DNA of 64,000 bases, taken from positions 1 through 64,000 of the forward strand of contig DATAZU010000004.1 of the NCBI GenBank assembly GCA_036271875.1, given 5' to 3'. The notes under the pieces were generated by a model. It was not told the origin of the DNA, made no database searches, and saw only the letters and a program-made list of their open reading frames with translations. Of this stretch, positions 7,765-17,630 are shown piece after piece; the stretch's first letter is position 1, and the number at the start of each line of letters is the position of its first letter. A program made the translations under genes and the position numbers. This DNA comes from Galbitalea sp036271875. Its GTDB lineage: Bacteria > Actinomycetota > Actinomycetes > Actinomycetales > Microbacteriaceae.

Positions 7765-8430
7765 GTGGACGACGATCTGGACGAACTGGACGAGACCATC
7801 ACGGTGCCGCGGCGCCCGATGATACGCCCGGTGCTTTCGCCGCTCGGGGATCTGGATGACACGAACCTCACCGCCCGCGAGGTACAGGTCAGCTCGCCCC
7901 CGCCGCTCGTCGAGCCGCCGCGCAGGCAGGTTTTCGAGGAACCGTCCGGGATCGAGCTGACGGCGGAGCCGGCACCGCCAGCCGAGGATGTCTCGACCCG
8001 CCCGTACACACCGAGCGAGTACGACGCCGCGACGTCCGCCGGCCAGCAGTTCTATCGGTTCCGGATCGGGCGCACCGTCGTCTGGCTGGACGCCGTCTCA
8101 TACGTCGGTCGCCGTCCCAGCAGCCCGCGGATCATTTATGGCCAGATGCCTCGCCTGGTTCGCGTGCCGTCGCCGCGCCAGGAAGTCTCGAGCACACACG
8201 TCGAGTTACGTCAGCTGGGGGCATCCGTTGTGCTCACTGACATGCGGTCGACGAACGGCTCGATCGTGTTTCCGCCGGGCGGACAGCCGCGAAAGCTGCG
8301 TCAGGGCGAGTCGGTCGTCGCAACCCCGGGCACTCTGGTGGATATTGGGGATGGCAACGTGATCGAGATCCTCCCGCAGGACACTCGACCGGCGCCCGAC
8401 GCGACGACACCTCCCACGGAAGGCCCGTAA
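7765..8430 (+). CDS. FHA-domain phosphothreonine-binding protein
   Basis: A 221-residue cytoplasmic protein. An acidic N-terminus carries DELDETITVPRRP; the rest is Pro-rich until about residue 95, after which an FHA domain runs to about 200 (GRRPSSPR, SSTHVELRQLG, TDMRSTNGSIV). FHA domains bind phosphothreonine peptides. ETITVPRR resembles the phosphorylated N-terminal motif of mycobacterial GarA and recurs, slightly changed, in the second FHA protein of this locus. The reading frame can be extended to a GTG at 7738, but the leaderless-type -10 box favours 7765. It begins the kinase/phosphatase operon and its stop directly precedes the phosphatase start. Confidence 0.82.
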   Translation: MDDDLDELDETITVPRRPMIRPVLSPLGDLDDTNLTAREVQVSSPPPLVEPPRRQVFEEPSGIELTAEPAPPAEDVSTRPYTPSEYDAATSAGQQFYRFRIGRTVVWLDAVSYVGRRPSSPRIIYGQMPRLVRVPSPRQEVSSTHVELRQLGASVVLTDMRSTNGSIVFPPGGQPRKLRQGESVVATPGTLVDIGDGNVIEILPQDTRPAPDATTPPTEGP

Positions 8431-9267
8431 TTGACCGAAATCGGTGGAAGCATCGCCAGCTTTGAGCTTGCGATGCCGGACCGACCCGAGGCGATCATCC
8501 GCCTTACCTGGGCCGCTGCAACGGACCAGGGCCATCGACGCAGCGCGAACGAAGACAGCTACGTCGCACAGTCGCCGGTCTTCGCGGTCGCGGACGGGAT
8601 GGGCGGACATTCCGCTGGCGACCTCGCGAGCGCCGCTGTCGTCACTCGTCTGGCCGAGGTAATTCAGGACGGCTTCGCGACGACCGCAGCGGTGGATCGC
8701 GCGCTCGAGCGAGCGACCAATGACATCGAGCTCGTCGGCGAGGGCAGCGAGCTGGGCGTTGGGACCACAGTGACGGGTGTTGTCCTCACGTTGCAGGGCG
8801 GCGAACCATACTTTGCGGTCTTCAACATCGGTGATTCGCGGGTCTACCAGTTCGAGCGCGGTGAGTTGCATCAGGTGACGGTCGACCACTCCGTTGTCCA
8901 GGAAATGGTCGATTCCGGGCTCATCGATCGCGCCCAGGCCGAGCACCACCCGGACAGCAACGTAATCACGCGGGCGGTGGGCTTCAACATGCCGCCAACC
9001 GCGGATTATTGGATGCTGCCGCTTCGTCCAGGTTTCCGCCTCATGATCTGCTCAGACGGCCTGACGAAAGAGGTCAGCGATGACCGACTCCAGCAGATTC
9101 TGGGCGCCGGAATGCCGGCGCGGGACACCGCGCATGCGCTCGTCGATGCCGCGCTCGCCGCGGGCGGTCGTGACAACGTGACGACGATTGTGCTCGACGT
9201 GGATGCAGCGCCGACCGAATATGAGTTTAACTCGACCGCCCCCCGTTCTGGGGGAAGGACCGTTTAA
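8431..9267 (+). CDS. PP2C-type Ser/Thr protein phosphatase
   Basis: A 278-residue metal-dependent phosphatase. The metal-binding motifs are in order: NEDSYV, DGMGGHSAGD, GDSRVYQ, CSDGLTKEV and GGRDNVTTIVL. It should reverse the phosphorylation made by the adjacent kinase, acting on the kinase itself and on the FHA proteins. Unlike PstP of mycobacteria it has no membrane segment after the catalytic domain and ends soon after it. Translation is assigned to the TTG at 8431, immediately after the stop of the FHA gene and 7 nt after GGAAGG; an ATG at 8473 is an alternative. It corresponds in position and family to prpC of the bifidobacterial PFNA cluster. Confidence 0.9.
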   Translation: MTEIGGSIASFELAMPDRPEAIIRLTWAAATDQGHRRSANEDSYVAQSPVFAVADGMGGHSAGDLASAAVVTRLAEVIQDGFATTAAVDRALERATNDIELVGEGSELGVGTTVTGVVLTLQGGEPYFAVFNIGDSRVYQFERGELHQVTVDHSVVQEMVDSGLIDRAQAEHHPDSNVITRAVGFNMPPTADYWMLPLRPGFRLMICSDGLTKEVSDDRLQQILGAGMPARDTAHALVDAALAAGGRDNVTTIVLDVDAAPTEYEFNSTAPRSGGRTV

Positions 9268-9320
9268 CCCCGGTTTCTCTACCTAGACTTGACAAGTCCG
9301 TCGATCCGCGAGGGGGTACT

Positions 9321-10733
9321 GTGGCGCGCCGTTTGCCTTCGCAACCACCCGTGCTACCCGGCTTCTCGCACGTCCACGTGCTGGGATCGGGTGGGTTTGC
9401 CGACGTTTTCCTGTACGAGCAGAACATGCCACGTCGTCAGGTCGCCGTCAAGGTCATGCTGTCAGAGGTCGTCAACGACCAGGTCAGGCAGATGTTTCAG
9501 GCCGAGGCGAATCTCATGGCCCAGCTGTCCTCGCATCCGTCGATCCTGACCGTATACGAGGCGAGCGTTTCGTCCGACGGTCGGCCATACCTGGTCATGG
9601 AGTTGTGCTCTTCCGCGCTGAGCGGTCGATATCGATCGGAGCGCATCCCGGTCCCCGAGGTGCTGCGGATTGCGGTCAAGATTGGCAGCGCGATCGAGAC
9701 GGCTCATCGGGCCGGAGTGCTGCATCGCGACATCAAGCCGAGCAACATCCTGATGACCGCGTACGGACATCCCGTGCTCGCTGACTTCGGCATTGCCGCG
9801 ACGGTTGCCGAGTCGAAAGAGCAGGACACCGTTGGTATGTCGATTCCGTGGTCGGCACCCGAAGTGCTCATGGATGAAACGCCGGGCTCGGTCCAGTCAG
9901 AAGTCTGGTCACTGGCCGCGACCGTATATTCGCTGCTCGCGGGACGCTCGCCGTTCGAAGTCCCGGGTGACTCCAATAAGTCGACCGACCTGATCTCACG
10001 CATCAACCGGGCAAAACCACAGCCGATTGCCCGGGCGGATGTCCCGGCGAGCCTCGAGAAACTGCTCGCGTCGGCCATGTCGCGCAACCCGAAGAACCGT
10101 CCCGCGACGGTGCTTGAGCTCGTGCGATCGTTCCAGTCGATCGAGACCGAGCTGGGTGTCCCGCAAACTCCAATCGAGGTTGCGATGGACGATTGGGCGC
10201 TCGCCACCGTCTCGGACCTCGAGGACAAGACGCGCGTTCGTGGCGTTGCTGGCGCTCTGGTGCCGGCCAGTCAGGCACGTCGTCGTCGTCGTCGGCTCGA
10301 CGGCCAGTACAGCTCGGTCGGCACGATGGTGAAAGACTCGGCCGGCGCTCACTCGAATACCGCGAGGCCCCAGCCCAGCGGCAGGATGCGCGCGTTGATC
10401 GGCGGTCTCATTGCCGTCGGCATCCTTGCGCTCGCGTTGGGCATCACGGCGCTCATCGTGATCATCAACGCCAGCGGCGGCATTCCCGTTGTGTCCAACA
10501 TCAAGGCGCAGGTCGCCGGCACAACGGTCAAGTTCTCCTGGTCGGATCCTGGTCTCGCGACGCAGGACGAATATGCGATCACGACGAGCGACAGCGACAC
10601 AAGCGTGCAGCAGGCGAACACCTTCGTCGTTGACGCCACGGCGGGCGAGCACGTCTGTATCGTCGTGACAGTCAATCGCGACGGCAAACTGGGGACGCCG
10701 AGCGCCCAGAAGTGTGTGGACGTCGGGGGGTGA
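9321..10733 (+). CDS. Membrane Ser/Thr protein kinase (PknB/Pkb2 type)
   Basis: A 470-residue kinase. The catalytic domain covers about residues 15-275 with glycine loop GSGGFA (22-27), Lys44, HRDIKPSN (catalytic Asp137) and DFG (155-157). A juxtamembrane stretch with an Arg cluster precedes one membrane segment at about 355-382. The 85-residue outer domain is a single FN3-like strand set with two Cys, not the PASTA repeats of PknB, so cell-wall muropeptide sensing is unlikely. Starting at GTG 9321 after GAGGGGG, it stands directly before the giant FN3 protein, as Pkb2 does in bifidobacteria. Likely substrates are the two FHA proteins of the locus. Confidence 0.9.
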   Translation: MARRLPSQPPVLPGFSHVHVLGSGGFADVFLYEQNMPRRQVAVKVMLSEVVNDQVRQMFQAEANLMAQLSSHPSILTVYEASVSSDGRPYLVMELCSSALSGRYRSERIPVPEVLRIAVKIGSAIETAHRAGVLHRDIKPSNILMTAYGHPVLADFGIAATVAESKEQDTVGMSIPWSAPEVLMDETPGSVQSEVWSLAATVYSLLAGRSPFEVPGDSNKSTDLISRINRAKPQPIARADVPASLEKLLASAMSRNPKNRPATVLELVRSFQSIETELGVPQTPIEVAMDDWALATVSDLEDKTRVRGVAGALVPASQARRRRRRLDGQYSSVGTMVKDSAGAHSNTARPQPSGRMRALIGGLIAVGILALALGITALIVIINASGGIPVVSNIKAQVAGTTVKFSWSDPGLATQDEYAITTSDSDTSVQQANTFVVDATAGEHVCIVVTVNRDGKLGTPSAQKCVDVGG

Positions 10734-10742
10734 TGCACCACA

Positions 10743-13700
10743 ATGCTCAAACGGTGGTTCCTTAAATCCCGATCGCTGATCCTCACCATTGCCGGCGGAG
10801 TCGTTGTTGCGGCGCTGGTGACAACTTTCGCGCTCGTTTCGAGCGGGTACACGGCGCAGCAACTCAACCTCAACGACTCGTCGGTGTGGGTTGCCAACGG
10901 CACGCAGCAGGCCATCGGGCGAGCCAACACGGTCGTGCGCCAGCTCAACAGCGTTGTCCCGACCACGGGCAGTGACCTGAATGTTCTGCAGCAGGGCGGC
11001 ACGGTCATGTTGGTCGACAACTCCGACAGCAAGCTCGAGCTCGTTGACCCCGCAACCTCGACGGTGACGCAGACGGTGCCGCTTCCGCCGAACCAGCCCC
11101 AGGTGTTCCTATCGCAGGACAACGTCGTGATCCTTGCCGAGGCCACGGGACAGATGTGGATCACGCCCATCGGCCAGATCACCAACTTCAATTCGCAGTC
11201 GGCGCCCACGCTGAGCCTCGGCGCGGATGCCGTTGCGAGCATGGACGACGCCGGCGTGATGTACGTCTACTCGCCGAAGGCCAAACGCGTGGTGCGGATC
11301 GAGCCGGACAACTCCGATGCCGTCGCATCCAGTGCCACCCTCAACCTGTCGTCAAAAGACACGCTGTCTGTGACATCCATCGACGGGCAATGGGCCGTTC
11401 TGGACGGCACGACCAAGCGCGTGTACGTTTCCGGTGCGAGCGTCAGCCTCCGTGGAACAGTCGCTGCCGATTCGCCCGCGTTGCAGGAGGCCAGTTCGAG
11501 GGGTGATCGGATTCTGGTGGCGGGCAGCGCCGGACTGGTCAGCATGCCGATCGGCGGCGGGACCACGACGACGCTGGTGCGCGGTCAGAGTGGTGTTGCC
11601 GCTCGTCCGCTTGCCGCGAACGGCTGTAATTTCGGGGCCTGGACGGGCGGAAGCGCGTGGCGCTCCTGCGGTTCAGGACCAATCTCGGGATCGATCATGC
11701 CGCTGTCACAGACCACCTCGGGCATGAAATTCGACCTGCGCTCGAACGGTAACCGCGTCGTGCTGAACGACTCGCATTCCGGCAAGACATGGGCGGTTCA
11801 GGACCACGGCCAGCTGATCAACAACTGGAACGACCTGATCACGCCCAAGGATCAGCAGCAGCACCACCAGGAGCAGAACGAAGACACTCCTCCCCAGGTC
11901 GATCGACAGCAGGTTCCGCCGGTCGCCGTCGACGACAACCTGGGGGCACGGCCGGGACGCACAAGCCTTTTGCCTGTCCTCATGAACGATTACGACCCCA
12001 ACGGGGATGTGCTCGTCATCACCAGCGACACCGGCATTAACCCGAAGCTCGGTCACGTCGATCTCATCAACAACCGCCAGGAGTTGCAGATAACGCTCGA
12101 CGCGAGCGCGAGCGGGATGGTGGCGTTCCGCTACACGATCAGTGATGGTCGCGGGGGATCTGCGACGGCGACGGTCACGGTCACGGTTCGTAGTCCCGGC
12201 GAAAATTCGCCGCCCCGGCAGATGCGAACGAGCAAGACGACGGTCGTGAGCGGTGGCAGAGTCACGACGCAGATCCTCGGCGATTGGGAGGATCCGGACG
12301 GCGATCCGCTCTATGTCACCTCCGCATCGGTCAACTCTCCAGATGCCGTGACGTTCACTCCGGATGGAAACGTCACCTATTCCGACGGGGGAACCACAAC
12401 CGGCATCAAGACGATCACAGTGACGGTGTCGGACGGCAAAGCGGTCACGACGGGGACGCTGGCCGTTACCGTCAAGGCCGTCGGCAAGGTACCGATCATC
12501 GCGGACCCCTTCATGGAAGTTGCGACATCGGGTTCGCCGCTCACGATCTCGCCGCTCGACCACGTGCGCGGCGGGAGCGGAGTGATCCGGCTCAACAACG
12601 TTCCCGCGAAGGCGAACGTCACGGTGACGCCGAGCTTCGACGCCGGTACGTTCCAGTTCGAGAGCACGTCGGTGGGGACGCACTACCTGACCTATGTCGT
12701 CACCGACGGTACGGTTTCCGCGACGGGTGTTGTCCGGGTCGACGTCGTCGCCCCGCCGGAGAGCAACACCAAACCGATCACGATCCCGAAGACCATCTTC
12801 GTGCAGCCGCTCAGCGCTGCCAGCGTGGATGTCGCTGACTCCGACATCGATCCGTCCGGTGGGGTCCTGCTGGTCACCAGGGTGACACCGCCTGCGGCCT
12901 CAACCGGCATCGCCGTAGAAGTACGGGATGAGCGCACGGTGCGCGTCATCCTCTCCCGGCCGCTCGACGCGCCGGTGACCTTCACATACACGATCACCAA
13001 TGGCTTGGCGGATGCAACGGGAACCATCACTGTCATCGAGATTCCGACGCCGAAGCGGTTACAGCCGCCGATTGCGAATCCGGATTCAATTACCGTGCGG
13101 GCGGGGGCGGCCATCGACATCCCCGTGCTCGCCAATGACGTTGACCCGGATGGCGATCCGCTCACCCTTGTTCAGACCCTGCCGCAGAACGTACCGGCCA
13201 ATGCGGGCCTCCTCTTCGTTTCGGGGACGGTTCTGCGCTACCTCGCACCATCCAGGCCGGGCAACTACACCGCGGTGTATGCGGTCGCGGGCCCCGATGG
13301 TCAGACAGCGAGAGCACAGGTCAAGATCGCGGTGCGCCAGGTGGACCTGCAGTCCAACAATCCGCCGGTGCCCCAGACGCTCACCGCGCGTGTGCTCGCC
13401 GGTGGCACGGTCACAATCAACGTTCCGCTGTCGGGAATCGATCCGGACGGCGACACGGTACAGCTTCTCGGCCAGGAGACCAGCCCGGAGAAGGGCAACG
13501 TCATCGGAGTCGGCCAGAACACGATCACCTATCAAGCCGGTGACTACTCGAGTGGGACGGACACGTTTACCTATGGCGTGATCGACGCGCTGGGCGCGCG
13601 CGCAACGGGAACCGTGCGTGTCGGCATCGCTGCGAAACCGTCGGGCTCACCGAACCCCGTTGCGGCGCTCGACACGGTCACGGTTCGGCCGGGAGTAACG

Positions 13701-16649
13701 GTCTCGGTCCAGGTGCTCGCTAATGATTCTGATCCGGATGGCAGCCCCCTCCACGTTGTCTCGGTAGAGCCCAATGACCACGTGACGAAAGCAAAAGTCG
13801 TTGGCAACATCGTGAATGTCACGCCGCCGGCGAAACCGGGCGTGTACGGAGTCATCTACACCATCGCGAATGACACCGGCGGGCAAAGCTCGGCGTTCAT
13901 CCGCGTCACGGTCGATCCGAAGGCGCCGCTTGCCGTTCCGGTGGCGAGCGACACGGTCCTGACCCTCAACGACATCCAGGGCCGGACGAGCGTCGACGTG
14001 AACGTTCTGGCCAATGTCTTCTTTGCCGACGGTCCATCCAGCGACCTGGACCTCTCGATTTACGCGGGCTACGGCGCGACGGCGCAGATCACACCGAAGA
14101 AGCACATCCGAGTGACGGTCACGGCACACAGCCAGATCATCCCGTTCAAGGTTGCGAATCCGGACGATCCGAGCGTCTTCACCTATGCCTTTGTCTGGGT
14201 ACCGGGAACGGATGATGCGCTACCGCAGCTCGACCGCACCGCGCCCGCCCTCAGTGTGGTCAGCGGCCAGAAACTGATCATTCCGCTCAACCAGTACGTG
14301 ATCGCGGCACAGGGCAAGAAAGTGCAGCTCACCGATTCAAGCTCGGTCAGCGCGACCCACGCGGACGGCAGCTCGCTAGTGCAGGACAACGAGACACTTC
14401 AATACACCTCGGCACCGCAGTATTTCGGCCCGGCATCCATCTCGTTCGAAGTGACCGATGGCACATCGGCGACGGATCCGAACGGCCGCAAGGCCACCCT
14501 CGTCCTGCCGATCAAGGTGCTACCGAAAACCAACCAGCCACCGGTGTTCACCGGGGGCGAGATCGACTTCGAACCCGGATCCAACCGGGAAATCAACCTG
14601 GTCAAGCTCACGAACTACCCGTACCAGAACGATCTTGATGAGTTGGCATACAACGAAATTGCGCCGCTGCCGGATGGATTCACGACCAAGCTGAGCGGGC
14701 AGCAGCTTACGATCAGCGCCGATGACGACGCCAGTACCGGAACGACAGCGCAGCTGACGATCGGCGTGCGCGATTCCTCGTCCATCGGTACTTCCGGCAC
14801 CATCCAGCTCGTGGTCGTGCCATCGACCAAGCCACTGGCTCAACCCGCGCCGGACACGGCAGTAGTCCAGCGGGGCGCATCAACGTCCATTGACGTGCTC
14901 GCGAACGACAACGCGACCAACCCTTTCCCCAACACGCCACTTCGCGTGATCGCGATTCGCGGGCTGGACGGCGGCAGCCTGCCGGACGGGGTTAGCGTGC
15001 AGCCGAGCGCGGATGACAGTGTGCTGAACGTGAGCGTCTCCGCGAGCGCGGCACCACAGGATGTGTCCCTGCAGTACGAGGTGGCGGACGCGACTAACGA
15101 TCCGTCCCGCTACGTATGGGGCGATGTCACCATCTCGATCGAAGACCGTCCCGATCCGGTGACCAACGTTCACGTCACCAGCTTCGGCGACCGGTCACTA
15201 GTCGTTGACTGGGATCCCGGATCCTCGAACAACTCGGCCATCACCGGCTACACCGTGACCGAGAGTGACCCGACCAGCGGAACCGCCATCTCGTCGACGT
15301 CCTGCTCGGGCTCGATCTGCACGGTAACAACGCCGGGCAATGGACCCGTGAACTCCGTTCATCTCTCCGTGGTGGCGAAGAATGCCCTTGGAACTTCGGA
15401 TTCGACCGGAGATCCGACCACCATTTGGTCCGACATCATTCCCGGCGCGCCAACCGGTCTGAACGCCGCGCCGCTCGATCACGGCCTCGACATCACCTGG
15501 AACGCACCGGCGGACAACGGTGGATCGCCGATTACCGAGTACATCGTCAGTGTGGATGGCACCACGCCACGATCGATTCCCGCTGGCACCCTCGAGGCCC
15601 AGGTCGTGGATGCCGGGGGAATTGCCAACGGCTCGGCGGTGAATTACACGGTCAGCGCGAGGAACTCGGCCTTCGCCGCGCTCGCCAACTGGAACAGCGC
15701 ATCCGGCACCGGCTTCCCGGCCGGGCCGCCGCTGTACGTCGTGAGCAATCCGCCCACCGCGGCGACGGTCGGAGACGGCGGAACATCCGCGAGCCTGTCG
15801 TGGGCCGGTGCGTTCGACGACAACGGTGCGACCATCACGGACTATCGTGCCGCAGCATTCCGTGCCGGGACAACCGCTCCAACCTGCTCGGACTCGACCG
15901 GCAACGATGTCGGCACCGCGACCTCAACCACGTTTAACGGCCTGACAGCAAACGACGAATACGACTTCATCGTGTTCGCGACGAACGCAATGGGCTGCGG
16001 AACGAGCGACATTGTCTCGCTGACACCGCATCCAACGCCCGGTACCGTCACGGCAATTGACAGCTCCGGCCCGAGCGCGAACGGCACCAACATCTGGGAC
16101 TTCAGGATCGCCGGTCTGACCATCGGCGGCAGCGGCGACTCGACGGCGTACAACGCGTTCGAGTACCAACTGAGCGGGGGGTCGGTGGATGGCAGCGTCT
16201 ACGGTCCGCTTGACCTGACGTCGGCGCAGTTCCTGACCACAACGAACAACAGCGAGTATGGGAACGACATCTCGGTTCAGGTCAAGGCGTGCGAGAAATA
16301 CGGTGACGCGACCGAGTGCAGCGACAACTGGTCCGGGCCATTCCACCTGGGCGTTCCGGTGGAGAACAACGATCTTCCCGGCCTCAGCTTCTCGCACGAC
16401 CCGTTCAACCTCATTGGCCCGGCCGTCGACGGAACCTGGACCTGGTCGAGCGGACTGCCCATGGGCGCCTACAGCTCGATCACCTACAACTGCGGGAACG
16501 GCGCCCAGACGCTCGACCCGGACAGTGCAGGATCGTGTGCGACCACGGAAACGAACGCGATCAGCGAGAACTTCCCACCGTTGACCATCACGATTACCGC
16601 GAATGGGCACAAATATGTGAGAACGTACGTCTGGACTGACTATGACTAG
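10743..16649 (+). CDS. Giant surface protein with Ig/cadherin-like and FN3 repeats
   Basis: A 1968-residue protein held in the membrane by an N-terminal anchor (about residues 8-35) with everything else outside. Residues 40-370 read as repeated beta-propeller-like blades. A Gln/His/Glu-rich linker (about 375-395) follows. Then come many Ig/cadherin-like repeats, recognisable by VLANDVDPDGDPL-type calcium-binding segments at about 392, 780 and 985 and a related VLANDNATNP segment near 1385. Three FN3 domains begin at about 1469, 1567 and 1666, and a Cys-containing tail ends without a sorting signal or second membrane segment. It matches the fn3 gene position of the PFNA cluster. Adhesion or cell-surface sensing is likely; the ligand is unknown. 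Confidence 0.88.
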   Translation: MLKRWFLKSRSLILTIAGGVVVAALVTTFALVSSGYTAQQLNLNDSSVWVANGTQQAIGRANTVVRQLNSVVPTTGSDLNVLQQGGTVMLVDNSDSKLELVDPATSTVTQTVPLPPNQPQVFLSQDNVVILAEATGQMWITPIGQITNFNSQSAPTLSLGADAVASMDDAGVMYVYSPKAKRVVRIEPDNSDAVASSATLNLSSKDTLSVTSIDGQWAVLDGTTKRVYVSGASVSLRGTVAADSPALQEASSRGDRILVAGSAGLVSMPIGGGTTTTLVRGQSGVAARPLAANGCNFGAWTGGSAWRSCGSGPISGSIMPLSQTTSGMKFDLRSNGNRVVLNDSHSGKTWAVQDHGQLINNWNDLITPKDQQQHHQEQNEDTPPQVDRQQVPPVAVDDNLGARPGRTSLLPVLMNDYDPNGDVLVITSDTGINPKLGHVDLINNRQELQITLDASASGMVAFRYTISDGRGGSATATVTVTVRSPGENSPPRQMRTSKTTVVSGGRVTTQILGDWEDPDGDPLYVTSASVNSPDAVTFTPDGNVTYSDGGTTTGIKTITVTVSDGKAVTTGTLAVTVKAVGKVPIIADPFMEVATSGSPLTISPLDHVRGGSGVIRLNNVPAKANVTVTPSFDAGTFQFESTSVGTHYLTYVVTDGTVSATGVVRVDVVAPPESNTKPITIPKTIFVQPLSAASVDVADSDIDPSGGVLLVTRVTPPAASTGIAVEVRDERTVRVILSRPLDAPVTFTYTITNGLADATGTITVIEIPTPKRLQPPIANPDSITVRAGAAIDIPVLANDVDPDGDPLTLVQTLPQNVPANAGLLFVSGTVLRYLAPSRPGNYTAVYAVAGPDGQTARAQVKIAVRQVDLQSNNPPVPQTLTARVLAGGTVTINVPLSGIDPDGDTVQLLGQETSPEKGNVIGVGQNTITYQAGDYSSGTDTFTYGVIDALGARATGTVRVGIAAKPSGSPNPVAALDTVTVRPGVTVSVQVLANDSDPDGSPLHVVSVEPNDHVTKAKVVGNIVNVTPPAKPGVYGVIYTIANDTGGQSSAFIRVTVDPKAPLAVPVASDTVLTLNDIQGRTSVDVNVLANVFFADGPSSDLDLSIYAGYGATAQITPKKHIRVTVTAHSQIIPFKVANPDDPSVFTYAFVWVPGTDDALPQLDRTAPALSVVSGQKLIIPLNQYVIAAQGKKVQLTDSSSVSATHADGSSLVQDNETLQYTSAPQYFGPASISFEVTDGTSATDPNGRKATLVLPIKVLPKTNQPPVFTGGEIDFEPGSNREINLVKLTNYPYQNDLDELAYNEIAPLPDGFTTKLSGQQLTISADDDASTGTTAQLTIGVRDSSSIGTSGTIQLVVVPSTKPLAQPAPDTAVVQRGASTSIDVLANDNATNPFPNTPLRVIAIRGLDGGSLPDGVSVQPSADDSVLNVSVSASAAPQDVSLQYEVADATNDPSRYVWGDVTISIEDRPDPVTNVHVTSFGDRSLVVDWDPGSSNNSAITGYTVTESDPTSGTAISSTSCSGSICTVTTPGNGPVNSVHLSVVAKNALGTSDSTGDPTTIWSDIIPGAPTGLNAAPLDHGLDITWNAPADNGGSPITEYIVSVDGTTPRSIPAGTLEAQVVDAGGIANGSAVNYTVSARNSAFAALANWNSASGTGFPAGPPLYVVSNPPTAATVGDGGTSASLSWAGAFDDNGATITDYRAAAFRAGTTAPTCSDSTGNDVGTATSTTFNGLTANDEYDFIVFATNAMGCGTSDIVSLTPHPTPGTVTAIDSSGPSANGTNIWDFRIAGLTIGGSGDSTAYNAFEYQLSGGSVDGSVYGPLDLTSAQFLTTTNNSEYGNDISVQVKACEKYGDATECSDNWSGPFHLGVPVENNDLPGLSFSHDPFNLIGPAVDGTWTWSSGLPMGAYSSITYNCGNGAQTLDPDSAGSCATTETNAISENFPPLTITITANGHKYVRTYVWTDYD

Positions 16650-16658
16650 GAGACCCGA

Positions 16659-17630
16659 ATGACCATGACTCCGGAGCAGGCTGGCACGTTCTCGGAAACG
16701 TTCAACCGCCTGGTAGCCAACGTCGAGCAGGTACTGCTTGGCAAGACCTTCGTGATTCGCCTCGGCTTCACGGCTTTGCTCAGTGAGGGGCACCTGCTGC
16801 TCGAGGACTTTCCCGGTACGGGCAAGACGTCGCTGGCCCGCGCCATGGCGGAAACCGTCAATGGCACGTCCAGTCGCATCCAGTTCACACCCGACCTGCT
16901 GCCCGGTGACATCACGGGTGTCAGCATCTACGACCAGCGCACGAGCACGTTCGAGTTCCACCCCGGACCGATTTTCGCGAATATCGTGCTCGCCGACGAG
17001 ATCAACCGCGCGAGTCCGAAGACCCAGGCCGCGCTCCTCGAAGTCATGGAAGAAGGCCGCGTCACCGTCGACGGAATCTCGCACGGCGTCGGCGAGCCGT
17101 TTATGGTCATCGCGACGCAGAACCCCATCGAGCAGGCCGGAACCTACCGCCTGCCGGAGGCGCAGCTCGACCGCTTCGTGATGAAGGCATCCATCGGTTA
17201 CCCGGATCACGCATCGACCCTGCGCATCCTCGAGGGCTCGACCAAGAAGGCGCACGAGACCGAGGTTCCCAAGATCGTGAAGGCGTCCGAGGTGGTTTCG
17301 CTTGCGAAGCTCGCCCGGACGGTTCATGTCGATCCGTCGATCAATGACTACGTTTCGCGGCTCGTTGACGGCACGCGTTCGGCCGTCGAGGTTCGTCTCG
17401 GCGTTAGCGTGCGCGGAGCCCTGGCGCTGATTCGAACCGCCAAGACGCTTGCTGCCGCAAATGGGCGCCACTACGTCATCCCGGACGACGTGAAGGTGCT
17501 CGCCGAGCCCGTTCTCGCGCATCGCCTGTTGCTCGACCCCGAGGCCGAGTTCGACGGAGTGACGGCCGAGAGCGTTATCGGCCAGCTACTCATCGAAACT
17601 GCACCGCCGAGCGATCGGCAAGCCGTGTGA
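16659..17630 (+). CDS. MoxR-family AAA+ ATPase
   Basis: A 323-residue chaperone-type ATPase. Walker A is GTGKT at residues 53-57 (EDFPGTGKTSLARA), Walker B is IVLADEINRASPKTQAALLE, and sensor 1 is IATQNPIEQAGTYRLPEAQLDRF. MoxR proteins work with a partner, very often DUF58, to mature or insert protein complexes; here the DUF58 gene overlaps its stop by four bases (GTGA), implying coupled translation. Start ATG 16659 follows AGGAG; ATG 16665 is possible. It is the aaa-atp member of the cluster. Confidence 0.93.
   Translation: MTMTPEQAGTFSETFNRLVANVEQVLLGKTFVIRLGFTALLSEGHLLLEDFPGTGKTSLARAMAETVNGTSSRIQFTPDLLPGDITGVSIYDQRTSTFEFHPGPIFANIVLADEINRASPKTQAALLEVMEEGRVTVDGISHGVGEPFMVIATQNPIEQAGTYRLPEAQLDRFVMKASIGYPDHASTLRILEGSTKKAHETEVPKIVKASEVVSLAKLARTVHVDPSINDYVSRLVDGTRSAVEVRLGVSVRGALALIRTAKTLAAANGRHYVIPDDVKVLAEPVLAHRLLLDPEAEFDGVTAESVIGQLLIETAPPSDRQAV

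Noticed and set aside
15924..17522. 532-codon minus-strand open frame over the end of the giant protein and MoxR
   Set aside because: It mirrors two strongly supported plus-strand genes, has Arg/Asp/Val-rich composition typical of antisense frames in high-GC DNA, and matches no family I recognise.
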